This document shows positions 22,701-35,500 of a stretch of 64,000 nt of DNA, piece after piece. The stretch spans positions 248,001-312,000 of the forward strand of contig NW_025064883.1 of the NCBI RefSeq assembly GCF_019112545.1, given 5' to 3'. Under the pieces are notes generated by a model. The model worked only from the letters and a program-made list of their open reading frames with translations. It was not told where the DNA came from and searched no databases. Made by a program: the position numbers and the translations under genes. Within the stretch, counting starts at the first letter, position 1. Every line of letters begins with the position of its first letter. This DNA comes from Guyanagaster necrorhizus (lineage: Eukaryota; Basidiomycota; Agaricomycetes; Agaricales; Physalacriaceae).

Positions 22701-25150
22701 TGATTAATCCTGATATTTGAAGGTGTAGGCGTCAGGTCTGTGAAAGCTTCTTGGCTGCTGTGGTCAGCCGTACGTGGGAGATCTAATTGTTTACTAGGTG
22801 ACCCCGTGGAAGTGACAGGGACAAACGATGATGAATTCGTTCTGCGAGAAATATGTGTGAACTCCTCCATGATGTCCGATACCGCATCGGGGGTTGCTGT
22901 TAAAGAACGCGCTGTAGAGTCTTGGAAAGGCCGCAAAAACGAGGATATTCTGAAACCGGACCCAGTGGCCTTGTCTTTGCTCCCTTCAGTCGGCATACTA
23001 GCGCCTCTGTCCACAACTGAGGGACCTGGCTGACGAGTGGTGGTTGTATCCAGCACGCCTTTGAGTGACTGTGCCTTTCCCTCCCCAAGTTCAACCGCAC
23101 GGTGCGTACGCGCCGCATCACGGATTTGATCCAAAGCGGACGAGAGATCGTGAAAATACGCGAAGAAATACGAGTCCACAGAAGGCTGTTCCGAGGAATC
23201 TTTATCGAACACTTTAATCTCGATCGTTTCGCTGAAATCCATAGCAGATGATTTGTCTACATCAAGGATCGCAGAATATGGAATGGCAATCTGTGGATAT
23301 ACAGTCAAAACGGAGTCTAATGCTGGTATTTTAAAGCTATACCTTAACGCTATCACCCATGTTCTGTGCCTTGAAGATGACCTTCCTTATAGCTTTCACC
23401 CACTCTTCTCTGCTTGGAACGGAATCTGCGTACAGGAGAACAGTCTTCTGATTTGTTCGTACGCGGAATTCTTTCTCACGAACAGGCTCGCAGGAAATAG
23501 CATAACGCAAATCCACTATCCCATGAGGAAAATAGGGATCCTGTCCCATGAATTAGAGTCAATGTTAAGTTATCCTTGAGAGCCTCACAGATGAAGACTG
23601 ATACCAGCTTAGGGCGTCGTTCTTTAGCACAAACCAATGCTTAATCCAACGTTTGGTACGCTGCGCCTTCTTTGTCAAGGACCCCGATTTAAGAACTTGA
23701 TGCTATGCGGGTAACACGGGATGAGTTAGAAGTCGACACGATCCCTTTACGAGCTTACCTCTTTGGAAGGCATGTGTGCAAAGAAGCAAAGGTACGCGTT
23801 TGTCAGGTACATGTAACCTTGGAGCACTTTGAAAAGATTCAACGTCGTTTCTGTGCAGCGGATGTATGATAACTCACAAATAGATCGGAGCAACCAGCAA
23901 GGCATCTCTGAAAATCGGTGTAAGTGGCACACGAGAGCTCAAGGTAGTAGCTCATACCAGCCCGGACTTCCTCGATGCCTTCAAGTTCAAAGACCTCCCT
24001 CAATTTTTCCGCCAGCATGGCTCTTCTCTGGAAGCGAACCGTAGCCGTGCTACCGGTGCGCACCATGCCCAACTGCTCCAGGCTTTCAGCGTTCATTCTT
24101 TGCCTCGTGGAAGCCGAGATAATGGGGGTCAGTGCCGCAGGTTCTTCAACGCCAGGCATTCTAGGCGTTGTCTCCTCAAAATCGTCAGCCTCTTCAATGC
24201 CTTCTTCATCCGACGGGGCTGACGACTCGCTCAAGGACGGCTCCTCGCTGGATGGGGAATGACTGGGAAGCGTCGATCGACGAATCAGCTGGCTTGGTCC
24301 GATACTGTATTTGCGGGAACGAGCTAGAGGACGATATATGGTATGTATTGAGGACGCCAAGTGGGCGAGAGCTAGTTCAGGAGCAATAAGTTGAAGCCGG
24401 ATGAAGCCGGCGCGTATAGAACTTACGTTCGCTAGATTTGTCGTCGTCTTCACTGTCAGAGTCCGTGGCGGGGGTCAAATTGTTGTGATTCATGAAGTCA
24501 TCATCATTATCAGGATCCTTCGTCCAGGGTAGAGCCTGCAGGGCTTGTATTAGAGTTTGGGTACCCGCACGCATCTACTCCAGTAAGATGATATGAGTCT
24601 TCTGACTAGGTGATCATTTGAACGACAAACTTACGGAACCATCTCCGCGAAATGATGCTAAGCTGGGCCGCATAGGCGATAGGCGAGGGGATGGAGGCGT
24701 AATGAAAGGAGAGTCATCCTGAATCGGCGGTATGGGCCGCACAGGCTTTACGGGAGAGGTCGGTCGGGAGGTCGGTGGCGTGGTAGTGGAAGAAGGGATC
24801 GGCATGCCTATAACCCATGTGTTGAATTGGATGGTAATCATGGAAAAAGACACAGACGTACTATCCGAACGGTCAGTGGCCTTTCCCTTGCGGCTGATAC
24901 TGAATAGCCGTCGATGGCCTCCTGGCGATGGGCTTGCAGAAGACTTGCCACTGATACTCCTTCCAAGCTTATCCACAGTCTTCTCCATAGCAGACGAGAG
25001 ACGTTTCACGCGACTACTGTTAGACGAATCCTTGGACTCCTTCTGTGCAACAGGAGAATCTGCAAAGCCGAGGGCTTCTGGCGAGGTGATCAAGGCGGGT
25101 GCAGTGCCAGGATCATGCAGAATAGGCTGCAATGCCGGCAGCCTGTCCAT
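19709..25150 (-). CDS. ATG26: ATG26/UGT51 sterol 3-beta-glucosyltransferase
   Basis: A large minus-strand gene with some fifteen or more introns. Order of parts from the N-terminus: Ser/Pro-rich leader; a GRAM segment ending [15 protein letters not shown] (about 24000); a PH domain with [15 protein letters not shown] and [13 protein letters not shown] (about 23400-23550); a second GRAM segment (about 22300-23350); the glycosyltransferase-28 donor fold beginning [19 protein letters not shown] (about 21700); and the UDP-sugar site [17 protein letters not shown] with [16 protein letters not shown] (about 20300-20450). The C-terminal 150 residues are acidic and Ser-rich. The family transfers glucose from UDP-glucose to ergosterol, and some members take part in pexophagy. 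The start at 25150 (MDRLPALQ) is a choice; the frame stays open to 25264. It converges with the oxygenase gene. Confidence 0.88.
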
Positions 25151-25330
25151 TGAGATTGTCGTGACACACAGCGAAGAAGAGGCTGTGGACGTCGAGAGAA
25201 GAGACGAGTATTGGTACGCAAAGGCTAATTCGGCAAGACACGGCACCGCGGCAAAAGCCGTCACACGTTCAGGTCGTGTTTTCTTCCACTGACGTCGTTG
25301 GTTGGTCGAGGCAGCGTTACGGCGCGACGG

Positions 25331-25370
25331 TTTCTCTTCTCTTTTCTCTTTCTCTTCTTCTTCTCTTTGT
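25331..25370 (+). promoter_or_regulatory. Pyrimidine-rich tract upstream of the SUR7-like gene
   Basis: A run of about 40 nearly pure C/T bases (tttctcttctcttttctc and on) ends just before the start codon at 25375. CT-rich blocks immediately upstream of the start are common near transcription start sites of well-expressed fungal genes. This is position-based inference. Confidence 0.45.
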
Positions 25371-25374
25371 AACG

Positions 25375-26472
25375 ATGCGCGGCGAAATATTTGTCGGCTT
25401 TGCTAGCCTTCTATCGTGCGTTTATCGCATAGTTCTGCGCTGCGTCGTGCAATGCTCAGCAATGTTGTTCTACAGATTTGCTGCTCTGATCCTGCTAATT
25501 TTTGTCAATGTATGTTCCATCCTTCCTTGTGTCTTCTGTTTCTCATTCTTTAGGTTGGCCAAATTAACACGTCTGCAGTTCCTCGTGGATTATATTTGGT
25601 ATGCCCTTCATCTTCCCACAATCAGCTACCGGTCTTCTGACTGGGCATTTCAATTCCAGGCAAAAGTCAATGTCTCTCAGTATGGGTACATATATTATTT
25701 TCAGCTTCCTGTTCTCTTCACTTACGTCGTATCAGCCAATCCCTTCAAACCGCCCTGCTCGACCCCATCTACGGGCTTTACACTAACGATGCTTCTGAGC
25801 CCCTTCTCGAGTCCCGTGGCCTACGTCAGTACTATCAATTCGGGCTCTACTCCCACTGTGGTTATGTTGCCGCCAAGGAAGGCATCTGCTCCAATCACTC
25901 CGCCGCCTACGAATACCGACCTTACGATATCATCACGAAAGACATGACCGCCAACTACAGCGCTATTACCCAGGCTGTTGTCAGTGATACCACTTTCCAA
26001 AATTCAAATTATCTTGCCCAACCCACCAAATCTGCGTATTATTTGATCATCATTGGCACAGTTACTACCGCGGTAGCCTTACTCGCGTCAGTATTTCCTT
26101 CCTTCCGCTATTCGTAACCAAAACTCATCTCATCTTTCTATTCTAGTGGCGTGGTCAAACAGGCGTTCACCTTTTTCATATCCACCGTCTTCGCCGCTCT
26201 AAGCACCATATTTATTCTCTGTGGGGCCGCGATATGGACGGCCATGATCAACAAGTCTGCAACTATTAATAATGTGCTCATCGGTGACACCTCCAATCCA
26301 GTGTCCGTTGGCATTGATGTTTCCGTTGGCCCAGTGCTCTACTTACTCTGGGCTGCGTTTGCTTGTGTTTTCGCCTCCATAATACCATACATGATAACGT
26401 ATGTGTATTCATCACTTGTATCCGTCAACTGCGTCTAACCTGTCTTCAAGGTGTTGCACATACCGTGGATGA
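25375..26472 (+). CDS. SUR7/PalI-family plasma-membrane protein
   Basis: Six or so exons give a four-helix membrane protein. The first helix lies in MRGEIFVGFASLLSC onward. It is followed by a large extracellular loop with LDPIYGLYTND and the family hallmark YYQFGLYSHCGYVA plus GICSNHSAAYEYRP, then three more helices: AYYLIIIGTVTTAVALLA, FISTVFAALSTIFILCGAA and LYLLWAAFACVFASIIPYM. The end is a short exon coding CCTYRG, with the stop at 26472. SUR7 proteins mark eisosome/MCC membrane domains; PalI relatives act in ambient-pH sensing. The Cys pair in the loop (HCGY...GICS) fits the claudin-like fold of the family. It is divergent from ATG26 and converges with the SET5-like gene. Confidence 0.83.
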
Positions 26473-26673
26473 TCGATGATTGCTGGTCATCATCGTGGGC
26501 GCTACGCATAGCTACATATCATAGCTTACTCATGGACTGGGTTCTGTCATTTATATTTACCCCGTATTTTCCATGTCTACCCTGTTTCGAGTAGATACAT
26601 TATTAGAGTATCGGTCTGAACTGTATTTTCGCTTCCGCGGAGAAAGTGTAAAAGAGAGAGAGAACGCATTCAC

Positions 26674-28062
26674 TCATCCCCACAGTCCCAAACCTTCCTT
26701 CAACTCGCGCTCCAAATCCTTCATATCTAGACTGCTCTCATGTCTCCTTTTCTCTTGGCCTTGTGATTCATCTTCAACTGTCGCAGCTTCTCTATTGCAT
26801 CGCGAACAGGTACAGTTGCCAAAACCCCACTCTCCCAATGCTTGTCGTCTTTGTGCTATGTCCAAAGACGGGTCAACATAAGTGATTATCAGCTCCTCGC
26901 CTGGTAAAATGGCGCGTTTAGCTATCACGGTTATGCGTGCAAGTGCAGACGACCGCTGTAGATGCCTGATAGACAGGTTGGGATCACAGGAATGGTTCAA
27001 GTGAGAGTGGAGGAGGTACAGCCCTCCATGAGATTCGAGATCTATACTATATGTGAGCAGAATGCAAGGCTGAAATTAAGATAGGGGCCGCGTACTTAAG
27101 CTCATTCTTCCCAGTCCTCGCAAGAAACCTTCATAGCTAAACAGCTCCTTCTCCGTTTGTTCTGCCAGCGGTTTCTTCGACTTTGCGACGATTTTCAAGG
27201 CTTGAGGAGATCGGAATGCGTCAACGTACAATGTCCACACTCGTTTCCAAGTCTCCCGCTCTGGCGTCAGATGAATCTTTTGAAACCGCTCTTCCATCCC
27301 AAGCTCTGCCATCGCCTTGACAACGTCCCACTCCTGTTCGCCACCCAGCAAAACCCGAGCGGTGACGCGCGAGATTGCGTGCAGGGCCATCCATGCCAGT
27401 GATCTGGCCTGCTTGAGCAACGGGACACTGGCAGCGTTCTGGCCGGGACACAGAAGGGGATGGGTAGACACTGATCGCGAGAAACAGAGACGGGTGCAGT
27501 AGCGCGCAGAACAGTGCTGGCAAGAGACCACAAGGGCAGATGATTGTGAAAACGGTGTAGTACAGTGAGCACAAGCGACTGCGCGCTGCTGGAGGTCAAA
27601 GATGTCCCACTCTGGTGCGATAATCCACGGATCCTCCTTCCATAACGTCTCGCCTTCCTCGATGCGTCTGAGTGCGACAAGACCTTTCCCCTTTTGCTTG
27701 TCAAAATACCGGACGGCGACAGTCGGCGGCAGGGTCAGTACGGAGTCGGGAAGGAGAGACGAGGTAGGGTAAGTTTCTCGTGATGAGGCCTTTGCCTTTG
27801 CCTTTGCTTTTTTCTTCTTTTTCGTTTTTGGTGTCGTAATAGTAGAGGCATTGTCGTCCTTGATAGGTCCCTCCGCCTCCTCGTCCTTTTTTGAGTTAGC
27901 CATTACACGCCGTACTCGTTTCTCACCGACCACGCCCTGCCACTCCGGATACGCATCGATGACCGCGTCATGCAATTTATTGGTATCTAGTCCTGGAAGA
28001 GACGGCTGTACGATTGATATTACTGATTGGATCGTTTCATCGTCAGGTACTATGGGCAACAT
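26674..28062 (-). CDS. SET5: SET5-like lysine methyltransferase (SET with MYND-type zinc finger)
   Basis: Two main exons on the minus strand, about 27093-28062 and 26674-27045, joined by a short intron that splits SLN-LESHGGLYLLHS. A Lys-rich stretch (KTKKKKKAKAKAKA) lies near residue 80. The SET N-part begins about residue 120 (GKGLVALRRIEEGETLW), an inserted Cys/His cluster (CAHC..C..CSARYCTRLC) resembles a MYND finger, and the SET C-part has NHSCDPNL, PGEELIITYVDP and the post-SET FGNCTCSRC. In yeast Set5 methylates histone H4 Lys 5, 8 and 12. The catalytic Asn-His and Tyr motifs are present. Length (about 450 residues) fits. It lies tail to tail with the SUR7-like gene, 201 bp apart. Confidence 0.85.
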
Positions 28063-28161
28063 GAAGAATAACGTATCGCAGTGTGTTTATTTACTACAAG
28101 CCGGGATCCGGGCGGACCGGACCCCGATCACGATTTCACATACTATCTGGACAAAAACATA

Positions 28162-28248
28162 GCCCACCGCGAGGGTCGAACTCGCAGCCTTCAGATCCGC
28201 CTAGAATCGGTAAGAGTCTGACGCTCTATCCGATTGAGCTAGGCGGGC
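28162..28248 (-). tRNA. tRNA-Lys (CUU) with a 14-nt intron
   Basis: On the minus strand the sequence folds as a cloverleaf. The acceptor stem is GCCCGCC/GGTGGGC with one G-T pair; the D arm is GCTC/GAGC; the anticodon stem is TCAGA/TCTGA around loop C-T-CTT-A-A; the T arm is GCGAG-TTCGACC-CTCGC. The loop is interrupted after position 37 by a 14-nt intron (28197-28210), the canonical position for eukaryotic tRNA introns. The anticodon CTT decodes AAG lysine. The 3' CCA is not encoded, as expected for eukaryotes. Confidence 0.93.
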
Positions 28249-28367
28249 TATGTAGAATATGTTATGCCAAACATTATGTTGTAGACAAACTGTTAGGCCT
28301 TGTGGGACCAGCTGACGGAAAGTGAAGAGTTTCAGCATGTCAGCCGAGTTTCAGGCGGGGACTGAAA

Positions 28368-28374
28368 TATAAAA
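28368..28374 (+). promoter_or_regulatory. TATA box of the GH72 gene
   Basis: A TATAAAA motif lies 90 bp upstream of the GH72 start codon and is followed by a CT-rich stretch (28396-28435). Spacing and order fit a TATA-driven, highly expressed gene. Assigned by sequence and position only. Confidence 0.55.
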
Positions 28375-28463
28375 GCCTCAACTCACAGCCCCACTCTCTA
28401 CCTTTTTCCTGCCTTCTCTCTTTCTTGCTGTTGTACGCGTTTTCCCGGCGTTGATACGTCGTC

Positions 28464-30410
28464 ATGTTGAGCAAAACAGGCACAGCGACTGCGCTTTTCG
28501 CAGTTGCTTCCTCTTTCGTCGGTTCGGTATGTGCAATTTCCAAAGTTAATAGGAGCGGCAGATACCTTTACGACGAAGGGGGCAATAGGTTCTACATCAA
28601 AGGCATAGCATACCAAGAGCAGGGTAAGCGCCGTTTCAATTGCTTCTCATGCACGACTTAACGTCAAGGGGGATTTAGGCACCGTCGTGGCGAGTTCCGA
28701 CAATGCTTTCGGAGAGCCCTCGACTTTCATTGATCCTCTCAGCTCTGGCTCTGCCTGCAGCCGTGACTTGCCTTACCTTCAGCAGCTCGGCGTCAATACC
28801 ATTCGCGTGTACAGCGTCAATTCGAGTTTGAACCACGACGCTTGCATGAAGACGTTCAGCGACGCCGGCATTTACACGATGTGAGTGAATAACAGCATTT
28901 TCACACTCTTCTCTCATTCGTATTTCCCATCAGAATCGATCTTGCGCTCCCTTTGAATGGCTCCATTGATCGCACCTCCCCTTCTTGGTCAACCAATCTC
29001 TTGGACCAATACCTCCGGACCATTGATGTGTTTAATCAATACGACAATGTCCTCGCTTACAATGTCGGCAACGAGGTCGTCATAGCAAATGGTACATCGG
29101 TGGCCCCTTATGTAAAGGCAGCGGCTCGCGACATCAAGGCTTACCTGTAAGCACTTTCTAAGTCTTTTCTCATATCTCATCCGTCAACAAACCCGCAGGC
29201 AATCCAAGTCGTCGTCTGCCCTGGTCGGTTACTCGTCCATTGATGGCGATACAAGTTTCCGCCTTCCACTTGCAAACTTTTTCTCTTGTGACCCCTCTGG
29301 CGACAACTCGGGTGCAACGGCCATCGACGTTTATGGTCTAAATGAATAGTATGTCAAAGCCATCTGAATCCTAACAATTCACTAATAGCGCTGCCCAAGT
29401 GCGTGGTGTGGAAATTCCACTTTTGCAGCCTCTTACGCCAATATCGAGGCCGATTATGCGGGATACAACGTCGTGGCGTATTTTAGTGAATTCGGTTGTA
29501 TAACGGGCGGGCCACGTTTATGGACGGAAACTCAAGCCTTGTTTAGCTCCGAGATGTCCGATGTTTGGTCCGGAGGAATTGCCTTTTCGTATTTCCCTGC
29601 TTCGAGTGTTCAAGGTCAATTCGGCATGGTCAACATCTCTTCCGATGGGAGCAGCGTCACCACCGGCGATGATTTTGCCCGCCTGAAGACGGAATATGGC
29701 CAGATCAGCCCTCCAAACAGTCCTTCTCAGTCGTCTGCTACCACGACATACCCAGCGTGCCCCACGACGAACGATACCTTTGCTGCTTCAAGCATCTTAC
29801 CTCCCACGCCCAATGAAGATGCCTGCAATTGCCTGTACCGATCACTTGACTGTCAATTCACACCGGATACTTCGAACTACACTGCGATCGTGGGTGAATT
29901 GATCAACACAGCATGCAGTCTCTTAGGCTCTTCGGGTGGGTCGTGTGACGATATTGGTGGCAGTGGTGCAAATGGAACATATGGTCGTCTTTCCGGCTGT
30001 GATCCCAGTAAGACCCACAGCTTTTTCCGCCTTGTGCAGCTCTGATTCTGTGTTTTGCAGCAATTAAGCTTTCATACGTCATGAGTGAATATTACGAGCG
30101 CAACAACAGAAATGTGCAGGCATGCAGCTTTTCTGGAAATGGTACCGTCAACAGCGGTGCATCGAGCGCGGTGGCAACAAGCGCAGCAACCTCCTGTGTG
30201 TCTAACCCCTCTGCCACCTTTGTTCCTTCTTCTCCTGCTACTCTTGCCGGCAGCAATGGAGGTTCTTCCTCCGTTACTTCCGGATCTTCAGGCTCCAGTG
30301 GTAGTGGCAAGAACGGTGCGGTCGACCTTGTTGCCGACCGCAACGTTGTGTTTGGTATCTTAGGCCTCGTTGCTGTTGGGGTTATCAGCGGCATTTGGAC
30401 CATTCTTTGA
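28464..30410 (+). CDS. GH72 beta-1,3-glucanosyltransferase, GPI-anchored (GAS/GEL family)
   Basis: About six introns. The protein has an N-terminal signal peptide (first about 23 residues, ending GSVCA), then the GH72 domain: [29 protein letters not shown], the acid/base Glu in YNVGNEVV, and the nucleophile Glu in YFSEFGC. An X8/CBM43-type Cys-rich module follows ([11 protein letters not shown] ... [15 protein letters not shown]), then a Ser-rich stretch and a C-terminal hydrophobic tail ([17 protein letters not shown]) for GPI attachment. These enzymes elongate and branch wall beta-1,3-glucan at the cell surface. One 3' splice site had to be placed after TGCCCAAG (about 29401) rather than the nearer CTAATAG, because only that gives YAWCGNSTF in frame. 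All catalytic and Cys features are present. Confidence 0.92.
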
Positions 30411-30640
30411 AGTAAAAGTAAAGGGTATTCGGAACACTTCTGGACTTGATACCGTAGTGCATTCTACAACGGACTCTATACCAAATATTTTTTACGATAG
30501 TAATTCATTCGGACCGTGAGAAAGGATCCCGACAGACAATGTTTTGTTTGCGCGCACGGACCTATTGTTTCAAACTCCGCTGCCGCAAGTCTCCTATCTC
30601 GTCTCGGAACGGTAAAAATTTCTTGTCTCTTACCATCATC

Positions 30641-32372
30641 ATGGCATCTCCTGTCGTGGACGAAGCTCAGGCAAACTGGCGTGTTGCCGACGACAAGGCC
30701 ATGGTACCTCCCAGAGTTGGCGATGAACCTAACGGTGGATCTCTTCTCCCCAATGATCATCACCCTGGCCAGGGACCGGAGGCTGCAGACTACAAGCGGG
30801 GTTCCAGCGCAGACCCCGTCGTCTCCGGTTCTAGCATAAAGGGCGATCCTATGTTCCGCGAAAAGCAAGTGAAGGTGCTTAGGTCTTTCCTGTCTATTGC
30901 TTCAGTGCGTCTTTGTTAGAGTCCAAAAAGAAGGAAGATATGAGAAGAAAAAGGCCCCCTGTTTGGTTTGGCAGCCTGGCGTCTCTCCTTTGCTCAATGG
31001 GTGACCTTGAGTTGGCTTTACTTGACTCTCATTGCAGGCTCTTGGCTTATTCTTCTCGGGGCTTGACAACGTTCCCCCTCTGCACTTTTCCTCCACTATA
31101 TCTCTACTGGGTGTTTACTTTCTGCTGTGTAGCCGAACAAAGTCTATATCGGAGGTCTTCCCGAGAACACGCGTCAAGAGGATTTGCAGGGATGTTTCGG
31201 GAAAATCGGTAACATAGTTAACATTGAGCTCAAGTGCGCGTTTATATCGCTCATCACGTTCTTATCTGACGGCCCTTCACTGTAGAATTGGCTATGGTTT
31301 TGTGGTATGACATTTCCCCGAGTATGGCACGCCTCCCACTCAATCATTGTAGGAATTTGACAGCCGCGAGGCAGCCGAAGAAAGCGTCGCAAAGTACAAT
31401 GAGGGCTATTTCATGGGCAACAAGATTCGTGTCGAGCTGTCTCATGGCGGCGGCAGGACGGCTAAGTACTCAAGTGACCCAGGAGCTTGTTTTAGGTGTG
31501 GGCAAATGGGCCATTGGGCAAGGTGAACTTTCCATTCATTCCGTCGTGACCGTTTGCATCTGATGTATTGTAAACCAAGGGAATGTCCGATTGCAGGGCC
31601 GTAAGTGTTTGTTCGCAGCCTGCGTCTTCACCCTAATATTGTTGTAGTCCTCCCCGTCGCCCCAACGACCCCCCCTTGATTGAACGTATCCAACGCGACC
31701 ATGCTGCGCCTGTTCCCCGCGACACGCGCTATGACTACCCCCCTCCTCCGCGTGACTTTCGGCGGCCCCCATCTCCTGTTCGGGACTATCGTGAATATCC
31801 ACCTCCACCTAGTCGATATGACGACTACAGACGTCCTCCCCCAATGATTGAGCGCGACCGCTATCTTGACAGGGGTCGCTATCCTCCCGAGGCTGCCTAC
31901 CGTGGACCTATTCCTCCGCCTGCCTATGCTTATGATCGCTATGACAAAAAGGCAGAGCGGTATACGTATCCTCCTCCAAGTGGACGTCCTAGAACGCCTC
32001 CCAGGTATCGAGAAGACTTCGATCGGATGCCTCGGTGAGTTATTTTATACTCTATCCTGTCACTCTGGTTCCAATATCTTCCAGTGACTATCCGGATTAC
32101 CGCGGTCGTCCAATGACACCGCCTCGTTTTGCTGATTATCCTCGAGGTGCAACACCTGAGGCCAGATTCAGGTATGGATACCTTCTTATTGTCCTCGCTT
32201 TTTCCTAATGTTTTACAGGCGGCGTTCTGAAAGTCCTGCTGGCCGTTCTTCTGGTGCCTATGAGTATGCTCCTGGACCTGACGGCAACTATCCGGCTACA
32301 CCTCCTGGCCCACCTCCTCGTAGGGAATATCCTCCTCGTAGTCGTGAAGCCGTCGAAGTTTACAGAAGATAA
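30641..32372 (+). CDS. RRM and zinc-knuckle RNA-binding protein (SR-like)
   Basis: Exon 1 is 30641-30874 (78 residues, low complexity). Exon 2 starts at 31133 with NKVYIGGLPENTR, the RNP2 of an RRM. IGYGFVEFDSREAAEE is RNP1, and IRVELSHGGGRT closes the domain. A single CCHC knuckle follows (CFRCGQMGHWARECP, spacing C-x2-C-x4-H-x4-C). The last about 190 residues are Pro/Arg/Tyr/Asp-rich with many RDY, PPP and RYD motifs. This order matches SRSF7/RSZ-type splicing factors, although the tail is Arg/Tyr/Pro rather than a pure RS repeat. The first intron, 30875-31132, is 258 nt, about five times the usual length here. The exon junctions in the RRM are all in phase. Confidence 0.85.
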
Positions 32373-32544
32373 AAATCTCGTTCGAAATACTTGAAGCTTG
32401 GTTGATCACTCCCGGCTGTTTCATGCATGACTTGGCATTGTATGATGCTCGTGTACTGCATTGTCTATCTATATTCACTCTATTCTCAACTCTTTATACC
32501 ACTAGGTATACAATTAAGTATAGATGGATGGTATCAAACGGCAT

Positions 32545-35500
32545 TCAGAGCGTAATTTTCTTGCCTTCTGCCATGGCATACAGTGTATCCCTGTCGTTTG
32601 ACTCATCTACCATCGCTCGTAGATGCCCATTCTCTTTCTTCAACAGCGCGGAGGGACTGTCGTATTCGACCTTCAGAATATTAGAATGTTGAACAGGGCA
32701 GCGAATGTCGGACACAGAAGGCTTACAATGTTACCAGCGTCGAGGACCAGCTGCAAAAGATAAAGCCAATCAAGCCAAGTTTATGCAGTTGCTCTAATAC
32801 GTACAATCCTGTCAGCATCCATAATCGTTTGAAGTCGATGGGCGACTGTGATTAACGTGACATCGCCTTTCAATTCATTCCTAAGGGAAGACTGAATCAC
32901 TGTGTCTGTTTTGTAATCTATGGCAGAGGTTGCTGTAGAGGATAGGTAAGGATGATGGCCCATGGATACAAGACATTATTGCCTGACCTTCATCAAGAAT
33001 CAATAGTTTGCTATCCCGGACGATCGCCCGCGCGAGAGCGATGATTTGGCGTTGACCGACGGAGAGATTACTACCACCACTTGAAATGGTGCTATCAAGA
33101 TTTAGAAAACCTTCTTGGTCGACATCCTGTAGCGAGAACAGACCCGATGCTCCCAGGGCATCGTTCAATGTCGCGTCGTCGTATTGATCAAAAGGATCCA
33201 GATTTTGTCTTAGGGATCCACTTAGAAGTTCGGGCTATATGCTCTCAGTTAACTAGATGTTACGATGAAAAGTGCACTAACCATTTGCGGAATGATGGTT
33301 ATGCTCGAACGCAGTGCATCAAGATTGACTGATGAAGTAGGTAGCCCATCATAATAGATGTTCCCGTCAGTATATATGCACCTAAGAAGCGATAAGGTCA
33401 AGGAACTCTTCCCGCTTCCTGTCCTGCCAACTGAGCGGAGGGTCAGTGAACTTCAGCAGAGCAGGAAGAACAGGGTTTCTTACCAACACCAATTCTTTCG
33501 CCAGAATTAATGGTGAAGGAAATGTTATGTAGTACTGCAGGACCGTCTGGCGAGTACCTGGCTGTCAAATCTTCAACAACGAGTTTTCCAGAGGTTGGCC
33601 AGTAAGCGGGAGGTGCACCCCCTGCAGTGGGCTTAGGCTCTTGCTCTATAGTAACATAACCTTGAATTCGCTCCAAGCTAATGACCAAGAAGTGTCAGGA
33701 ACTACGTAGGATGCAACGGGAGAAATATTGACCTGTTCCCTGTAACCTTATTAGAGACGCTCGTACTGACATGTTAGCTGTTTAAGAGCGTACCTTGGAC
33801 TTCGAACTCGTTCAGTGTCCTCACCCACCAAAGTATTAAACCGCTGAAGCCAACTGAATGACAGACATGATTTATACTATATCATGCCAGAGGATGAAAG
33901 GAACTTACTGGCCATGTTCAAAGAGAAGCCAGTGGTTGAAGCTGTGCGGTCCTGGAAGTACACTAAGTATACCGCGAGGGTGGCTGCAAAGAGACCTCCG
34001 AGGGTGTCAATCCGAATGCACACCCAGCGATTGAGATTGTAAAATGTTCGTGCAGTACGCGTATAACGATTGATTCGAGACAAAGACTCCTGTGCGAAAG
34101 CTTCCTGAACGCCATATGCTCGTATAGATGCTGAATTCAAGTAAGCTTAATTCCATTTTGACAGAAGATCTTCAAATACTTACTTAATCCAGCTATTGCT
34201 GCACCGAAACTGCTCATGCCGTCAGTACAAGAAACACACGAGTAGGTAATCTTCATGTATACATACTGCGAAAGAACCGGCGACTTCGCGTTCGACATCT
34301 CGCGCTTGACTGATAGCTGCGCCTTTATGTACATCTGACCGCACCAAGCTCCAGCAAGAGCAACAATTACTGACGGGAATAAGAAAAGCGGAGTCACAAC
34401 GACAACAGCCACAAATTTGACGAGCATGGTCACAGAGATCTCCACCACATACATGAACCACATCGTGATCGGCCCGTCAACTGGATATACAGTTATGCAC
34501 GGAAAAGACAGAGAGAAAAGACCTACGTGCTCTGATATCTTGAGTACACCTAGCGATAACTCGCGAAGTAGGAGTAGTGTCGAGCCACCTAAGTACTCGA
34601 TTTGAGCAACAGCAATTAGATGCAGGAATAGGGGGCACCTTAAAGTTGTTCCTAGAACTGACTGGATGAGCTGCCTGTGAATTGTTCTAGACGATCGCAG
34701 AGTCGCAACGACAAATAACATAAATGTGGCAGCATAAACCAATGCTGCAAAGAGAGTGAAAGAGCCTAAACAGTTCAATGAGCACTATTACTCCTCTTGC
34801 TGACGACAACCCCACTCACTGTAGATACTTATATAGCTAAAAATTGGATATCAGTTGTGAAACAAGGCTACCTAGAATTCGAAACACCCACAAAAAGACA
34901 GGGATTTGATACGTTTCTCGATCGTCGTACTGTGAGGCCCAGTGTCCCAACCACCAAGTCTGCGCGGCATTTAATATTTCTGTGATGGCAAGTCCACCGA
35001 TGAAAGACGCGAAGAAAAGCCAGACATGACTGCCTCCAAGAGAGGAAAAAAAGAATATAACTACCGTAGTACACATTTAACTTAGTTCAATGTGGAGATG
35101 TGATGATGAAAATAACGTACGTGCAGGTACACCAATATGTCCCTCTTCAATCTCTTCAGCCACTATTAACTTGCCGTCAGACTTCTTTGCGCCAGGGGGA
35201 GGCTGAGAATCTATTTCTTCTTCTACTTTATCCATTGCTTTCTGAAATTGATCGGTTTCGTCTGTCAGCAATGCATCGTGCGCCAACGCATCACTGATAG
35301 AGCCTTGACTTGCAACTCTGCCATTCTTGATGGAAACAACAAAATTGGCTATCGGGCGGGCCATGGCAACATTGTGCGTCTGATGAATAGTCGATGAATG
35401 ATGAGCATTGATGAATGAAGCGTTCGCTTACCACTAGAATGACTGTTCGGCCCTTCGTTAAATCGCCCGTGAAGCACTTGTCTACTATCCATTTGGCGGT

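Noticed and set aside
25151..25264. Longer N-terminus for ATG26 starting at 25264
   Set aside because: The extra residues look hydrophobic and non-conserved; the start at 25150 was preferred, but this is not certain.
28083..28325. Open frame across the tRNA locus
   Set aside because: It is read through the tRNA-Lys gene on the opposite strand; no codon pattern or similarity supports a protein.
29345..29420. Apparent frameshift in the GH72 gene
   Set aside because: Using the 3' splice site after TGCCCAAG gives YAWCGNSTF in frame with all catalytic residues.
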